Source: Micromonospora_H sonneratiae
Lineage (GTDB): Bacteria; Actinomycetota; Actinomycetes; Mycobacteriales; Micromonosporaceae
Direction: 5' to 3'
DNA length: 64,000 bases
NCBI RefSeq assembly: GCF_042679305.1
Contig: NZ_JBHTMP010000028.1
Span: 1-64,000, forward strand
Shown: in pieces, positions 48,380-56,358 of the stretch
Position numbering within the stretch: position 1 is the stretch's first letter
Layout of the letters: every line of letters starts with the position of its first letter
Notes under the pieces: model-generated
Database searches by the model: none
Told to the model about the DNA's origin: nothing
What the model saw: the letters and a program-made list of their open reading frames with translations, nothing else
Translations under genes and position numbers: made by a program

Positions 48380-49269
48380 TAGCCGTCCAGCAGCCGGTGC
48401 AGGCCGAACTCGAAGACGGTGTCCAACTCCAGATCGACCGTCTCGGTCAAGGCCGCCAACGTGGGATACCGGCCGGTCGTCAACCGCTGGAACGTCGCCT
48501 CGTGGGTCTCCACCCACTGCTCGTCGGTGAGCCCGGTGTCCTGCACCGCCTGTGCCTGCGCCTCCAGGTTCGTGGCGATGCCCCGGACGTACGCCATCAG
48601 CGTCACCGCCACGTGCCAGCGCAGTTGGGTGTCGAGGCCGAGCCCCGCTGTGGCCCGCAGCGCCCACTCGGTGTGCACCATGCCGTCGGGCATCGGCTGC
48701 GGGCGCGACATCGAGATGACGTGCGGCAGCCAGCGGTGCCGACGGTAGACCGCCCACTGCACGCGGGCAAGCAGTTCGAGGCTGGTCCGCCAGCCGGCCG
48801 GTGGTGCAGCGGGCAGCGGCGCGTCGGCCAGCACCACGTCGGCCATCGCCAGGATCAGGTCGTCCCGGCCGCGGACGTGCCGGTACAACGCCATGGTGGT
48901 GGCCCCCAACTCGGCGGCGAGCTGCCGCATGGAGACGGCGGCCAGGCCGCCCGCGTCGGCCAGGGCGATCGCGGCACGCACCAGCCGCTCCCTACTCAGC
49001 TCCGGATCCCCGCCGGAGGAGCCGCGACCGGCATGCGGCGCTGCTGGACGGGGCGCGGCCACCACGGTGCCCGCCCCGGGCCGGGTCAGCACCAGCCCCT
49101 CGTCGCGGAGCAGGGCGAGCACCTTGGTGGCGGTGGCAATGGCCACCCCGTGCTCACGGGTGAGCTGTCGGGCCGAGGGCACCGGGTCGCCGGGCCCCAG
49201 TTCCCCGAGCATGATCCGGCGGCGGATCTCCGCCGCGATCCGCCGGTACGGCGGCTCCGAACCGGCCAC
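48349..49269 (-). CDS. GntR-TetR fusion transcriptional regulator
   Basis: 306 residues with two DNA-binding domains. Residues 1-75 are a GntR winged helix (RRIAAEIRRRIMLGELGPGD, VPSARQLTREHGVAIATATK). Residues 90-140 are a TetR helix-turn-helix (ERLVRAAIALADAGGLAAVS, ELGATTMALYRHVRGRDDL), followed by a TetR_C domain ending FEFGLHRLLDGYAALIEGPA. GTG 49269 follows GGAGGTG. It is divergent from the FAD monooxygenase and probably represses it. The C-terminus has been altered by the repeat at 48318. Confidence 0.92.
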   Translation of the reverse strand: MAGSEPPYRRIAAEIRRRIMLGELGPGDPVPSARQLTREHGVAIATATKVLALLRDEGLVLTRPGAGTVVAAPRPAAPHAGRGSSGGDPELSRERLVRAAIALADAGGLAAVSMRQLAAELGATTMALYRHVRGRDDLILAMADVVLADAPLPAAPPAGWRTSLELLARVQWAVYRRHRWLPHVISMSRPQPMPDGMVHTEWALRATAGLGLDTQLRWHVAVTLMAYVRGIATNLEAQAQAVQDTGLTDEQWVETHEATFQRLTTGRYPTLAALTETVDLELDTVFEFGLHRLLDGYAALIEGPAR

Positions 49270-49287
49270 GGTCCACCTCCGGCGCAG

Positions 49288-49341
49288 CGTACTAGTACGA
49301 GGCCGTCCAGGAACCCTCGTCGGGGCGAGCGTACTAGGTCG
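49288..49341. promoter_or_regulatory. two CGTACTAG sites upstream of the FAD monooxygenase
   Basis: CGTACTAGTACG (49288-49299) is a perfect palindrome and CGTACTAGGTCG (49330-49341) a degenerate second copy, centres 42 bp apart, four helical turns. They lie between the divergent genes. Likely targets of the GntR or the TetR domain of the fusion regulator. Confidence 0.55.
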
Positions 49342-49434
49342 TGACTCGCCCGCTTTCCAGCATGGACCTACCGTCCATCACGGACCCGACGCACGCCGGG
49401 TGGACGGTGTACGCAGAAACTCGGGAGCGCTGCG

Positions 49435-50655
49435 ATGAACGACAGGACCGTACTCATCTCCGGTGCCAGCATTGCCGGCCCCGCGCTGGCCTACTGGCTG
49501 CACCGCTACGGCTTCGACGTCACCGTGGTGGAGCGGTCCCCGGCGCTACGGCCGGGCGGCCATGCGGTCGACGTGCGCGGAGTCGCCCGCGACGTGGTCG
49601 AACGGATGGGGATCATGCCCCGGGTACGCCAGGACAGTGTCGACGAGCGTGGTGCCGCGCTCGTGGACCGGAACGGGCGGCGAACCGCGACGATGTCCGT
49701 GGAGGCCTTCGGTGGCGAGGGAATCGTCGCGGAGATCGAGATCATGCGGGGTGACCTGTCCCGGATCCTCTACGACGCGACCAGAGACGATGTCGAATAC
49801 CTCTTCGGCGACCGGATCGTGCGGCTCGGCCAGAATGAGGCTGGGGTAGACGTGGACTTCGCCAGCGGGGCGGCCCGCCGGTTCGACCTCGTCGTGGGCG
49901 CTGACGGGGTGCACTCCGGCGTACGCGGTCTCGCCTTCGGCCCCGATTCCGACTACGTGCGCCATCTGGGTGCGTACACCGCGTACTTCACCGTGCCCGA
50001 CCCCGGCGACCTGGACAGCTGGTTCCTGATGTACAACGCGCCCGGCGGACGGGTGGCCATGCTCCGCCCCGAGCGTGGCGGTACGGCGAAGGCGTCACTC
50101 GGCTTCACCTCGCCACCGCTCGACTACGACCGGCGGGACGTCCGCTACCAGCAGCGGATTCTGGCCGACCGGCTGGCCGACGCCGGCTGGCGGGTACCCG
50201 GGCTGCTGGCGGCGATGCCGGACGCGCCGGACTTCTACTTCGACGCCATCTGCCAGGTACGTGTCGACCGCTGGTGGCGGGGGCGGGTGGCGCTGGTGGG
50301 CGACGCCGGCTACTGCGGCTCGCCGCTGGTCGGGCTCGGCACCAGCATGTCCCTCGTCGGCGCGTACGTCCTCGCCGGTGAGCTGGCGTCCTCTCCGGAC
50401 GATCACGAGGCGGCGTTCGCCCGCTACCAGGACGAGATGCGCGACTACGTCGCGGCCGCTATGGAGCTGCCACCCGGTGGGATCAACGGGTACGCCCCGC
50501 ACTCCCGGCTGATGATCTCGCTGCGTGCCCTGTCGATGCGGATGATGACCCGCTGGCCGATGCGGCAGCTCCTGGCCAGGCAGTTTCAGAAGTCCGACGC
50601 GATCGTGCTCAGGGACTACGCCGCCCAGCACCAGCCACGGCATGCGGGCGCGTGA
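49435..50655 (+). CDS. FAD-dependent monooxygenase (PHBH/TetX type), paralogue of 2555
   Basis: 406 residues. VLISGASIAGPALAYWLHRY is almost identical to the FAD motif of the gene at 2555; VVGADGVHSGVRG is the DG motif and GRVALVGDAGYCGSPLVGLG the GD motif. ATG 49435 follows GGGAGCG. Substrate unknown; aromatic polyketides or drugs are common for this group. The downstream 190 bp hold only the hairpin at 50733. With its divergent regulator it forms a second monooxygenase-regulator unit, in which the regulator is a GntR-TetR fusion rather than plain TetR. Confidence 0.92.
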   Translation: MNDRTVLISGASIAGPALAYWLHRYGFDVTVVERSPALRPGGHAVDVRGVARDVVERMGIMPRVRQDSVDERGAALVDRNGRRTATMSVEAFGGEGIVAEIEIMRGDLSRILYDATRDDVEYLFGDRIVRLGQNEAGVDVDFASGAARRFDLVVGADGVHSGVRGLAFGPDSDYVRHLGAYTAYFTVPDPGDLDSWFLMYNAPGGRVAMLRPERGGTAKASLGFTSPPLDYDRRDVRYQQRILADRLADAGWRVPGLLAAMPDAPDFYFDAICQVRVDRWWRGRVALVGDAGYCGSPLVGLGTSMSLVGAYVLAGELASSPDDHEAAFARYQDEMRDYVAAAMELPPGGINGYAPHSRLMISLRALSMRMMTRWPMRQLLARQFQKSDAIVLRDYAAQHQPRHAGA

Positions 50656-50732
50656 GGTGTCGGCGGCGCATCCGGGCAGTCCGCGTCGAGCGGTCCAGCT
50701 CACCGCCTGGAAACCGCTGCCTGACAGGGGCC

Positions 50733-50770
50733 ATCACCGCCCGGCACCGTCGTTGGTGCCGGGCGGTGAT
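50733..50770. terminator. bidirectional terminator
   Basis: Perfect 16-bp arms (50733-50748 and 50755-50770; ATCACCGCCCGGCACC and its complement) with loop GTCGTT. It lies between the convergent monooxygenase and protease genes and can serve both. Confidence 0.82.
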
Positions 50771-50851
50771 ACGGACGGCCCGACCGGAGGGGATTTACGG
50801 CCGGGCGCCCGAGTCATCTCGCCACCGACGTCCGTCGGTGACCGCGTTCAG

Positions 50852-52198
50852 TCAGATCGCCTGCCAGAGCGCCGGTACGTTCGGCGGCTCCCAGCCGGCC
50901 ATCGAGGTGTGCCCCTGGAGGCACCGGTACGTCTGGTTGCCGTAGGTGACCGTCGCACCCGGCTGGTACGACACACCCGGAGCCCAGGTGCCGCCCGGGT
51001 TCGAGGTCTGCGAACTGGTCGGAGTGGGGCTCGGTCCACCCGAGGTGATCAGGGTCAGGCTGTAGGCCTGCAGGATCTCGTTGACCGGCTGGTAGTACAT
51101 GACCGAGTTGCCGGACGAGCAGGTGCCGGAACCACCGGAGGTGACCCCCTGCGCCTGGGTGCCGGAGAGCCACGAGCCACCCGAGTCGCCCGGTTCGGCG
51201 CAGGCGTTGCTGCGGACCAGGCCGGTCACGGTGCCCTCCTGGTAGGTCACCGACGCGTTCTTCTGCTGGATGACACCGCAGCGCCAGCCGGTGGTCGAGC
51301 CGGAACGGCAGACCGAGGCACCGACCGCCGCCTCCTGCGAGCCGGCCACGGCGACCGTACCGCCGCTGTAGTTGTTCACCAGTCCGCGCGGGGTGTTGCC
51401 CGCGTCGACCTGCACCCAGGCGTAGTCGTTGCCGGGGAAGCTGGAGCCACGGAACGTGCCGCTGGGCTGGGTGGTACGGGAACCGGTCCGGCCACAGTGG
51501 CCGGCGGTGACGAAGCCGCCGTTGACCGAGAAGCCGACCGAGCAGCGGCTGCTACCGATGTAGTACGCGTTGCCGCCGATCACGTCGATGTACGGACGCG
51601 GGTTCTCGGTGGTGGTCTCCACCCGTACCGCGCTGGCGTCGACGCCGCTGGCCCTGACGAACGCGGCTGCCGCCGGGTCGGCACCGGTGGCGCTGAGCAC
51701 CACCACGGAGTTGCTGGTGACGTCGGCGTACCAGCCCTTGACCGTCTTCGGCGCCGAGGCCGAGTACGCGTCGAGGCGGCTCACGACCGTGTCGAGCTGC
51801 GCCTCACTGCGCGCGACCAGCTTCGGGGTCGCGCCGATGGCGCGTACCGCCTTCTCGTGGGCGCGGTCGGTGACGGCGACGTTGACGGTGCTGCCGTCAC
51901 CGGAGAGCCAGGTGCCCGCGTAGCCGGCGCCGAGCGTCTGCCGGAGCACCTGCTGCGCACGGGCCGCGTGGTCCTCCTTGGCCAGCCGCTCCCGGGCCTG
52001 TGCCGGGGTCAACTTCAGGTCACGCTGTAGGGCGGCGAACGCGGCCGGCTCCATGCCGGCGGGGGCACCGGCACCGACCGCCGGGGATGCGCCGTTCGCC
52101 GAGGTGCCGGCGAGGGCGTTACCGGTGAGCGCCACGGCCGCGGCCATCCCGACGGCGGCGATCACGCTCACCGTCAGCATCGTGGGTCTTCTGGACAT
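50852..52198 (-). CDS. secreted alpha-lytic-type serine protease with chitin-binding tail
   Basis: 448 residues. ATG 52198 follows GAGAGGAA; signal peptide MSRRPTMLTVSVIAAVGMAA. A pro-region (AFAALQRDLKLTPAQARERL to about 195) precedes the S1 domain with His in TAGHCG (about 232), Asp in GNDYAWVQVD and Ser in PGDSGGSW (about 336), as in streptogrisins. A Ser/Thr/Pro linker leads to a CBM5/12-type domain (GVSYQPGATVTYGNQTYRCL, GWEPPNVPALWQ) at the end. It digests protein outside the cell, probably attached to chitin or other polymer. The gene upstream is a second S1 protease with a similar tail. Confidence 0.93.
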   Translation of the reverse strand: MSRRPTMLTVSVIAAVGMAAAVALTGNALAGTSANGASPAVGAGAPAGMEPAAFAALQRDLKLTPAQARERLAKEDHAARAQQVLRQTLGAGYAGTWLSGDGSTVNVAVTDRAHEKAVRAIGATPKLVARSEAQLDTVVSRLDAYSASAPKTVKGWYADVTSNSVVVLSATGADPAAAAFVRASGVDASAVRVETTTENPRPYIDVIGGNAYYIGSSRCSVGFSVNGGFVTAGHCGRTGSRTTQPSGTFRGSSFPGNDYAWVQVDAGNTPRGLVNNYSGGTVAVAGSQEAAVGASVCRSGSTTGWRCGVIQQKNASVTYQEGTVTGLVRSNACAEPGDSGGSWLSGTQAQGVTSGGSGTCSSGNSVMYYQPVNEILQAYSLTLITSGGPSPTPTSSQTSNPGGTWAPGVSYQPGATVTYGNQTYRCLQGHTSMAGWEPPNVPALWQAI

Positions 52199-52251
52199 CG
52201 GGTTCCTCTCAATCGGGGGTTGGGGGGTCGAGTCGGAGGTCGGGGTGCCGG

Positions 52252-53247
52252 TCAGCAGCGGCCGGCGTCCCGCCACACGGCCCAGGAGCCCGGGGCACCC
52301 GGCTCGGCACCGGTCGAGTACCAGGTGGCCTCCCAGACCCGGCCGTTGTGCGCGGCCCGGTCACCGGGGGCGTACGCCTGGCCGGCGCTCCATGCGGGGA
52401 TCCCGTCGCAGCCGGTCGGCGGGTCGCCGCCCTCCAACGGACCGGTGTACGTCTCGATCCAGGACCGGTACGCCGGTACGTCGTTGTAGATGGATGGCGC
52501 GGTGGCGCAGACCGAGCTGTTGTTGCCGGCCCGGCTGGTCGAGCCGATCAGCTCCCAGTTGCCGCTGGTGCCCTTGATCTGCGGACCGCCGGAGTCGCCG
52601 TAGCAGGCACCGCTGGTGCCGTTGGGGTTGTTCGTGCAGATCTCACGTGGACCGTCGATGCCGGCGCACCGGCTGTCGGCCACGATCGACGTGTCCAGCT
52701 CCATGAGGTTGGCCGGTGCGCCACCGCAGCCCTGCGGCGCGCAGGTCTGGCCCCAGCCGATGATCCGGGTCGCCGTACCGGTCGGTCCCGACTGCGCCGC
52801 GACCGGGATCGGACGCTGGCTCACGTTCGTCGACAACTGCACGAGGGCGATGTCGCCGGATCCGACCACGAGTCGGGAGGCCCCGACGAGGGTGCCGCCC
52901 GACGCCCAGGTCGTGGTGCCGATCCGGAGCTGGACCGAGCCGGGTGACCGGCCCTGGACGCAGTGCGCGGCGGTGACCACCCAGTTCGCCTTGATCAGCG
53001 ATCCACCGCAGAAGTGCCGGCCGCCGGACTGGAGGGAGGCCATGAACGGGTAGACCTCGCTGGCTGGCCGGCCACCGACGATCAGCGGGCTGATGTCACG
53101 GTCGCCCGTCTCGGACCCGACGGCCGTGGGGGCGGCGGGTGGCGTGGGGGTAGGCGGCGCGGCGGAGGCCGCGAGCGGTGCGGAGAAGAGTACGGCCGCG
53201 GTGGCGGCCAGGACGGCCAGTCCAGGAGTGAGTCTGCGATGGCCCAT
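52252..53247 (-). CDS. secreted trypsin-like serine protease with carbohydrate-binding tail
   Basis: 331 residues. ATG 53247 follows AAGGGAAG; signal peptide LAVLAATAAVLFSAPLAASA. Mature start probably at LIVGGRPA, the trypsin activation motif. Triad: VVTAAHC (His, about 94), SGDIALVQL (Asp, about 132), CYGDSGGP (Ser, about 217). Six or more Cys as in trypsins. The last 55 residues (AWSAGQAYAPGDRAAHNGRV, WAVWRDAGRC) form a CBM5/12-like domain. It lies 53 bp upstream of the alpha-lytic-type protease on the same strand, so the two may share the promoter at about 53330. Confidence 0.93.
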   Translation of the reverse strand: MGHRRLTPGLAVLAATAAVLFSAPLAASAAPPTPTPPAAPTAVGSETGDRDISPLIVGGRPASEVYPFMASLQSGGRHFCGGSLIKANWVVTAAHCVQGRSPGSVQLRIGTTTWASGGTLVGASRLVVGSGDIALVQLSTNVSQRPIPVAAQSGPTGTATRIIGWGQTCAPQGCGGAPANLMELDTSIVADSRCAGIDGPREICTNNPNGTSGACYGDSGGPQIKGTSGNWELIGSTSRAGNNSSVCATAPSIYNDVPAYRSWIETYTGPLEGGDPPTGCDGIPAWSAGQAYAPGDRAAHNGRVWEATWYSTGAEPGAPGSWAVWRDAGRC

Positions 53248-53317
53248 CGCTTCCCTTTCCAGGCAGGGGTTTCCAGTGGTTCCGGGCAGGGGTTGCCGGG
53301 TGTGTAACAGTGGACGT

Positions 53318-53339
53318 AACAACAGTTACTAATGTTGTT
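53318..53339. promoter_or_regulatory. inverted repeat in protease promoter
   Basis: AACAACA (53318-53324) and TGTTGTT (53333-53339) are perfect inverted arms around GTTACTAA. The patch is far more AT-rich than the surroundings and lies about 70 bp upstream of the ATG at 53247. Probably the promoter with its operator. Confidence 0.5.
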
Positions 53340-53481
53340 GCCCTGCACGGTAAGGCGCACCTGCGACGGGTGTCAATAAAGAGAGTTTTCGATTACGAGA
53401 CGTCCGGGTGGCCGTACTCACCGGTCACCTGACCCACCCGATGCCGGCTACCCTGGTGTCCACTGCTTGCGAGGAGGTCGA

Positions 53482-54837
53482 GTGACGGCGGACATGACAG
53501 CCGCACCCGGCGTGCCCGCCGAGTCCGAGCCGCCCGGCCCGGCCGCCGCCCCGGGCTCGCTCGGCGACCGCATCCGGGCCCTACGGCACGACCGGGGCCT
53601 GACCCAGCGCCAACTCGCGGAACCCCGCTACACCCGGGCGTTCCTCGCTGCCGTCGAGTCCGGCATCCGGGTCCCCACCGACTCGGCGCTACAGCACATA
53701 GCCGCACGACTGGGCGTCGATCCAGACGACCTGCGGCACGGCCGACCGCCCGGTATCGCCACGAAGTTGGCCAGCGCACTCACCAATGCCCGCCAGCGAC
53801 TCTTCCAGGGCGAAGTGGAGGAAGCCGCCCGGGTCGGGGCCAACGGCTACGAACTCGCCGGGCGGTACGCCCTGCCGGAACTGCGGTCCCAGGCGGCGTA
53901 CCTGCTCGGCGAGGTGGCGTTGCAGCGGGGCGAGACCAGCACCGCAGCCGCCGAGTTCGACCGGGCACTGGACCTGCTGCCCGCCGGTCGCCCCGACCTG
54001 CGGGCAGCGGTGGTCGCGCGGCAGGCGTACTGCCGGTTCGTCGGCGGGGAAACGATGGCGGCGGTCGCGATGCTGGAGGACGAGCTACGGGCCGTACGCG
54101 CCGCACCCGTCACCGATCCGGACGCGGAAGTCCGTCTGCTGTCCATGCTGATGTACATCTTCCTGGAACTCGACTGGCGCAACCGGGCACGTCAACTCGA
54201 ACGGGAGGCCTGTCCGCTGCTGCCCCACGTGGTCAACCAGGAATGGGTCGCCCGGTTCTACTCCACGGCCGCGCAGCTACGCCAGGCCGACACCGAACTG
54301 GTCGAAAGTGAACGGCTGCTCAGCGAGGCCGCGCGGATCTACTCCGACCTCGGCCTCACCCGGCAGATCGGGGTATGCCACTGGGCCCGGGGATTCGTCC
54401 TGCGCCGGGTGGGCCGGCCGGTCGACGCCGCCGTCGAGTTCGAGCGGGCCCGGGCACTGCTACGGGCCGTCGGCGCGGTCCAGGACTACGCGGGTGCCAC
54501 GCTGGAACTGGCCGAGGCACGACGCCTCGCCGGTGCCCTGGCCGAAGCAGAGGCGCTGGCCAACGAGTCGGCCCGGATCTGCCGGACGTCGCACCACATG
54601 GAGGGGATGGCGGAGGCCGACCGGCTACTCGGCCGGGTCGCCGCCGCCCGGGGTGACACCGCGACGGCGGAATGCCTGCTCCACCGGGCCGCCAACCGGT
54701 ACGAGCAGGCCGGGATGACCGCCGAACTGGTGGTCACCTGCCGGGAACTCGGCGAACTGCTGGTCACCGCCGGCCGCCCCACCGACGCAATGGCCGCCTT
54801 CCGCCAGGGGCTGCTGATGGCCGAACGGTTGGACTGA
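53482..54837 (+). CDS. XRE-family regulator with TPR repeats (first of pair)
   Basis: 451 residues. GTG 53482 follows GAGGTCGA. After a 35-residue Pro/Ala lead, a helix-turn-helix (LGDRIRALRHDRGLTQRQLA, FLAAVESGIRVPTDSALQHI) covers about 30-90. The rest is TPR-like helical repeats (LRSQAAYLLGEVALQRGETS, VCHWARGFVLRRVGRPVDAA). Such proteins bind a small peptide or metabolite through the TPRs and control nearby genes. The next gene is a shorter-lead paralogue, 74 bp downstream. The end LGELLVTAGRPTDAMAAFRQ is close to that of the second gene's repeats. Confidence 0.88.
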   Translation: MTADMTAAPGVPAESEPPGPAAAPGSLGDRIRALRHDRGLTQRQLAEPRYTRAFLAAVESGIRVPTDSALQHIAARLGVDPDDLRHGRPPGIATKLASALTNARQRLFQGEVEEAARVGANGYELAGRYALPELRSQAAYLLGEVALQRGETSTAAAEFDRALDLLPAGRPDLRAAVVARQAYCRFVGGETMAAVAMLEDELRAVRAAPVTDPDAEVRLLSMLMYIFLELDWRNRARQLEREACPLLPHVVNQEWVARFYSTAAQLRQADTELVESERLLSEAARIYSDLGLTRQIGVCHWARGFVLRRVGRPVDAAVEFERARALLRAVGAVQDYAGATLELAEARRLAGALAEAEALANESARICRTSHHMEGMAEADRLLGRVAAARGDTATAECLLHRAANRYEQAGMTAELVVTCRELGELLVTAGRPTDAMAAFRQGLLMAERLD

Positions 54838-54911
54838 CCGACTGCCCCGTGGTGGACACATCGGGGCGTACCGGCGCGACGACGGATCGAATCACCGGAC
54901 CGGGAGGTGGA

Positions 54912-56282
54912 ATGGACGTGGAGGTCGGGCAGCGCATCCTCGCGCTACGTACCGCACGCGGCCTCACCCAGCGGGCACTGGCCGAGCCCAGATACACCGC
55001 CGCCTACATCTCCTCCGTGGAGCGCGGACGACGGATTCCGTCCAACGACGCACTCACCCACTTCGCCGACCGGCTGGGCGTACCGCTGATCGAGCTGGCC
55101 ACCGGCCGCTCCGCCGCTGCCGCGGTCGACCTGGACCTCGACCTCGCCGGCGCGGATGCCACCGCCGCCGGGGATCCGGCGGCGGCCGAGGCCACCTATC
55201 TGCGGGTGGCCGAGGCCTCCGGCGACGATGTCGTCCGCTCGGCCCGCTGCCAACTGGGCCTCGGCCGGCTGGCCTTGACCGACGGTCAGGTCGAGACCGC
55301 CAGTCGGCACTTCGACGACGCGTGGCGGCTGCTGGCCGACGCCGATCCACGGGTACGCGCCGAAGCGGTAGCCGGGCAGGCCGCCTGCGCCCGGCTACGC
55401 GGTGCTCCCGGATACGCGGCCTATCTCCTGACCAGTGAACGGGACGAGTTGCACCGGGCCGGCTATCCGGACCCGGCCGCGCTGCTGGCTCTCCACGCCC
55501 AACTCGCCGCCTGCCTGGCCGAACTCGGTAACGAGGAGGCCGCCGCCGAGGCGGCCGAGGCCGCTCTGGCCCTGGCCGGGCTACCCGACCCGGCGATGGT
55601 CGCCGACCTGCACCTCACCGTTGCCCGTACGCTGCTGGCCGGCGACCGGCTGGAGGCCGCCGCCACCGCGCTCGACCAGGCCCGCCAGGCCCGTAACCAG
55701 GCAACGATGCGGCCCACGCTCGCCCAGTGCCATCACATCCGGGGCCGGGCCCGACTGGCATCCGGCGACATCGCCGGTGCCGCTGCCGATCTGCTCACCG
55801 CGCACCGGGACTACACCGCCACCGGGCAGTCGGATTCGGCCCTGGACACCGGGGTCGACCTGGCCCAGGTCCACCGTGCCCTGGGCCGGCCGGCACACGC
55901 CCGGGCGCTGCTCGACGCTGCCCTGGCCGCCGTGGATCCGGCGGCGATCGACGCGGTCAACCCCGGGCTGGGGACCGGCACGGTTGGCCCCGCGCCGGGA
56001 ACCGACCGGGCGACGTCGGCCCACCCGTTACGGGCGGCCCGGGTCCACCGGGTGCTGGCCATGCTGGCTGTCGACAGCGGCGACGACGCCGCCGCCGAAC
56101 AGCACCTGCGTACCGCTGTGCAGTTGTACCGGCGGACCGGGCCGCGACGGGAGTTGGCGCAGGTCGCGATCGCGCTCGCCGACCTGCTGACGGCCTCCGG
56201 TGGCGCCCCGGCGGCACTGGAGGTGCTGCACGCCGGTCTCACCGGAATCGAGGAACTTATCACCAGCAACCGGTACGACTAG
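54912..56282 (+). CDS. XRE-family regulator with TPR repeats (second of pair)
   Basis: 456 residues. ATG 54912 follows GGGAGGTGGA. Helix-turn-helix at 5-60 (VGQRILALRTARGLTQRALA, YISSVERGRRIPSNDALTHF), closely matching the gene upstream. The remainder is a run of Ala-rich TPR-like helices (LHAQLAACLAELGNEEAAAE, ARLASGDIAGAAADLL). A Gly/Thr-rich insert near 360 separates two helical blocks. Probably arose by duplication with the gene at 53482. No obvious target gene; the carboxylesterase follows at 56359. Confidence 0.88.
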   Translation: MDVEVGQRILALRTARGLTQRALAEPRYTAAYISSVERGRRIPSNDALTHFADRLGVPLIELATGRSAAAAVDLDLDLAGADATAAGDPAAAEATYLRVAEASGDDVVRSARCQLGLGRLALTDGQVETASRHFDDAWRLLADADPRVRAEAVAGQAACARLRGAPGYAAYLLTSERDELHRAGYPDPAALLALHAQLAACLAELGNEEAAAEAAEAALALAGLPDPAMVADLHLTVARTLLAGDRLEAAATALDQARQARNQATMRPTLAQCHHIRGRARLASGDIAGAAADLLTAHRDYTATGQSDSALDTGVDLAQVHRALGRPAHARALLDAALAAVDPAAIDAVNPGLGTGTVGPAPGTDRATSAHPLRAARVHRVLAMLAVDSGDDAAAEQHLRTAVQLYRRTGPRRELAQVAIALADLLTASGGAPAALEVLHAGLTGIEELITSNRYD

Positions 56283-56358
56283 GTGGTGGAGGTAGCTCCA
56301 CCCCGTTGGGCAGGAAACCTCATCCCGGCCATGGCTGTCGGGATGACACCTTGGACAT

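Noticed and set aside
47629..49344. 571-codon open frame on the plus strand
   Set aside because: Crosses plsC in another frame and runs antisense to the GntR-TetR gene; no domain and no ribosome site.
49435..53247. Secondary-metabolite cluster
   Set aside because: A monooxygenase and proteases are present, but no PKS, NRPS, terpene synthase or RiPP genes were seen anywhere in the window.
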